In this document: in pieces, positions 62,046 to 64,000 of the stretch
Numbering within the stretch: the first letter of the stretch is position 1
Layout: every line of letters starts with the position of its first letter
Assembly: GCA_002399735.1 (NCBI GenBank)
Contig: DHEF01000044.1
Location: forward strand, 1-64,000
From: Chitinophagaceae bacterium UBA4857
GTDB taxonomy: Bacteria; Bacteroidota; Bacteroidia; Chitinophagales; Chitinophagaceae
Direction of reading: 5' to 3'
DNA: 64,000 nt
The notes under the pieces: generated by a model
Databases searched by the model: none
The model's input: only the letters and a program-made list of their open reading frames with translations
What the model was told of the DNA's origin: nothing
Made by a program: the position numbers and the translations under genes

Positions 62046-62744
62046 ATGCCCTTTCAAACCAATCTGCTGGAAAAAATTGCCTTTTCGGGAGAAATTCATG
62101 AGATTATCGAAAGTATACATACCATGGAAGACTCCTTCCCCGGAGCAATTATAGTACATGATTTAACCAAACAACTACCGATATATATTTCCCGTTGGGG
62201 GCTTGATTACCTTGGTGTAACAATACAAGAGTTACATGACTATGGCCCAGAATATCATAGCTTTTTTTTTAATCCGGATGATGTTAAAGATTATAACCCT
62301 AGAATTATTGATTTATTTGAACGTAAAGTTTCTGACGACTTTATTACCTTCTTTCAACAAGTAAGAAAATCACCCAGGCATGATTATGTTTGGTTTTTAA
62401 GCGCCACAAAAATTTTATACAGGAATGCTGATGATATTCCGTTGTTCAGTATTGTTACATCAATACCTGTGGATACAAAACATTATATTACGAATAAAGT
62501 ACAGCGCCTTTTGGAAGAGAATAGTTTTCTTAAAAAAAATTATTTATTATTTAATTCGCTAACTAAACGAGAAAAAGAAATACTACAGTTTATGGCCTTA
62601 GGCAATAGCTCAGAAGATATTGCCGGTAAACTCTTTATTTCTGCCAAAACAATAAACACACATAGGCGTAACATACAAGCCAAACTTAGTATAGATAATA
62701 ATTATGATATAGTGCGCTTTGCCCAAGCATTTGACCTAATTTAA
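62046..62744 (+). CDS. PAS-like LuxR-type transcriptional regulator
   Basis: A 232 aa regulator. The N-terminal part (about 20-150) is a PAS-like sensing domain (SFPGAIIVHDLTKQLPIYISRWGLDYLGVT...). The C-terminal LuxR-type helix-turn-helix is complete (LTKREKEILQFMALGNSSEDIAGKL then FISAKTINTHRRNIQAKL). It is divergent from the exported gene cluster, 42 bases from the palindrome, so it is the natural candidate to bind it and control both directions. No receiver domain is present, so the signal is probably sensed by the PAS-like domain. Confidence 0.88.
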   Translation: MPFQTNLLEKIAFSGEIHEIIESIHTMEDSFPGAIIVHDLTKQLPIYISRWGLDYLGVTIQELHDYGPEYHSFFFNPDDVKDYNPRIIDLFERKVSDDFITFFQQVRKSPRHDYVWFLSATKILYRNADDIPLFSIVTSIPVDTKHYITNKVQRLLEENSFLKKNYLLFNSLTKREKEILQFMALGNSSEDIAGKLFISAKTINTHRRNIQAKLSIDNNYDIVRFAQAFDLI

Positions 62745-62778
62745 AGACTAAAAAAAATAGAAAGCTATACCAATAACA

Positions 62779-62858
62779 CGATGATGATGAGCGGACAGAA
62801 CGATGAACGGAGCGTCGCAAGGAACGATCAATCAGGGTACTACAGCTGGTAAACAAAA
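62779..62858 (+). repeat. Dispersed intergenic repeat, family B, copy 10
   Basis: Contains CGATGATGATGAGCGGACAG, GAACGGAGCGTCGCAAGGAA and GATCAATCAGGGTACTACAG, then CTGGTAAACAAAAA. The A-tract end abuts the stop codon of the GH5-like gene. The GGAGCGTCGCAAGG core is the clearest of the family, shared with copies 3 and 7. Confidence 0.75.
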
Positions 62859-62859
62859 A

Positions 62860-64000
62860 CTACTTTGCATGTTTTCTGATAATATCCCAAGTGCTTGCAT
62901 CGTTATCAAACACAGAATTTAACCCTTGTTCTTCCATGGGTGGATCGCCGGTTAAATCATCGCCTTCCTTCCAAAATATTTGATTGTTTTTAGGACGAGC
63001 AGTACCGCCAAAAGCCCAAAAATTAACACCACCAATGGAACCTTTGTTTAATTTACTTTTAAGAAAGGCACTAAAAATAGCAGCAAAATATTCGTCGCGT
63101 AAACGGGTACTTACATCTATCGTAAAACCATGATGATCCCTGGGTAAACCAAACTCTTCTATAACTAACGGTTTTTTAATTTTGGTGGCTATTTTTTCGT
63201 GTACACCAATATAATCCAAAGCCCGTTGTTTTAAAGTATCTATCACACCTGAAAAATCTTCGCCTTTAAACCAACTCCAGTTTTTTGCCCAAATATGTAT
63301 GGCCAGATAATCAACATTTTTATCCTGATGTATTTTTTCAAATAATTGCATATCGCCATCGGTTGCCATATAGCCTTCATGACCAATGGTTACTAAATGA
63401 TTTTTATCCATACTTTTTATATATGCCGCCGATTCTTCGATCCATGTTGCATAGTCCGCATCAGCAGCCGGTCGCATAGGTCTTGGTTCGTTGGCTAACT
63501 CCCACGACATGATTGTAGGATCGTTGATATATAATTTACCGGTTACTTTATTTTTACGGTTAACAATAAATTTTACCTGATCTAAATACGCTTCTTTGCA
63601 CGATACACAACTATAAAATTGTGCTGTAATATCACGTTGTTCGTCCCAATTTAATTTTCGTTGTACAATACTATCCTGCACCAGTCCGTACCAGTTTACA
63701 TATTGCATAAATCCACCACTCCACTCCCAGTTATTACTTAAAAATAAAACAGCTTTCATTTTACGTTTGGCCATTTCTGCCAATAAAAAATCTATTCCTT
63801 CTAAAAGTTTTTCATCAAATACACCGGGTGCAGTTAGCACAGAAGGTTGTACCCGGTTTACACCATTCACATAACCCGATCCTTCTACAGCGGCCATTAC
63901 ACGTAAGTTAGTAACGCCATTTTTTTGTAAAAAATCCAACTCTTTTAATAGTCGTTGCCTGTCACCACCGTTCTGTTTATCCATACCCAAAATGCCGCCA
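62860..64000 (-). CDS. GH5-like glycoside hydrolase, probable beta-mannanase type (5' end outside the window)
   Basis: The visible 380 residues correspond to the body and C-terminus of a (beta/alpha)8 glycoside hydrolase similar to clan GH-A mannanases: LDFLQKNGVTNLRVMAAVEGSGYVNG, the acid/base glutamate in SWELANEPRP, the nucleophile glutamate in LVIEEFGLP and AIHIWAKNWSW. The frame stays open to the window edge (GGILGMDKQN) and the first ATG or TTG seen near 63990 is internal, so the gene is partial. A cysteine pair CVSC lies in the middle. Substrate (mannan or related beta-glycan) is inferred. Confidence 0.85.
   Translation of the reverse strand, partial: GGILGMDKQNGGDRQRLLKELDFLQKNGVTNLRVMAAVEGSGYVNGVNRVQPSVLTAPGVFDEKLLEGIDFLLAEMAKRKMKAVLFLSNNWEWSGGFMQYVNWYGLVQDSIVQRKLNWDEQRDITAQFYSCVSCKEAYLDQVKFIVNRKNKVTGKLYINDPTIMSWELANEPRPMRPAADADYATWIEESAAYIKSMDKNHLVTIGHEGYMATDGDMQLFEKIHQDKNVDYLAIHIWAKNWSWFKGEDFSGVIDTLKQRALDYIGVHEKIATKIKKPLVIEEFGLPRDHHGFTIDVSTRLRDEYFAAIFSAFLKSKLNKGSIGGVNFWAFGGTARPKNNQIFWKEGDDLTGDPPMEEQGLNSVFDNDASTWDIIRKHAK

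Overview
This 64 kb window is chromosomal DNA from a Bacteroidota bacterium, most likely Chitinophagaceae or a close relative. The evidence is low-GC, dense gene packing, Bacteroidota-type promoters (TTTG-N19/20-TAnnTTTG) before several genes, a SusC/SusD outer-membrane pair, LytTR and hybrid AraC-type two-component proteins, 'MKK...AQ' signal peptides and ATGA start/stop overlaps. No rRNA, CRISPR array, prophage, transposase or plasmid gene was seen. The right edge cuts a GH5-like gene.

Layout. 0-9.4 kb is housekeeping: prmC divergent from ribD-yigZ, glutamate dehydrogenase, a CcmC/CcmD-like pair, tRNA-Arg(ACG), L31 type B, a bacilliredoxin, a Nudix hydrolase, an SDR and a SAM hydrolase-family protein. 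9.6-18.3 kb is envelope proteolysis and uptake: an M16 protease pair (one active, one lacking the zinc motif), then SusC, SusD and a DUF4397 lipoprotein. 18.3-23.5 kb is the threonine operon thrA-thrB-thrC on the minus strand, with a Thr/Ile-rich leader reading frame upstream of thrA. 23.6-25.5 kb holds murQ and an amino-sugar kinase-like gene. 25.6-32.3 kb holds an S41 protease and a Ser/Thr signalling group (kinase, PP2C phosphatase, FHA-trypsin fusion). 32.5-42.7 kb holds an M14 carboxypeptidase, dnaK with a sigma-54-like promoter, a DUF1080 protein, a beta-barrel protein and smc. 43-52 kb is accessory: a metallophosphatase divergent from a LytS/LytR-type pair, a di-haem peroxidase, a GxxExxY gene between CGCAGATT-type repeats, two small lipoproteins and a giant hybrid sensor. 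52-55.5 kb is an ECF sigma/anti-sigma pair followed by two exported ferritin-like proteins and a Trp-rich secreted protein. 56.7-62.7 kb holds a run of uncharacterised genes, six of them predicted to be exported, divergent from a PAS-LuxR-type regulator across a perfect 26-bp palindrome.

The most unusual content is not a classical gene system. Ten copies of a modular dispersed intergenic repeat (family B) are present, all in one polarity relative to an adjacent A-tract, and eight of ten point their A-tract end at the 3' end of a gene, several directly abutting a rho-independent terminator. A second dispersed family (A, four copies) and a third (C, flanking GxxExxY) are also present. The second candidate novelty is the palindrome-controlled secreted-protein cluster at 58.2-62.7 kb, which includes a 50-codon mini-gene that looks like a paralogue reduced to signal peptide plus C-terminal tail.
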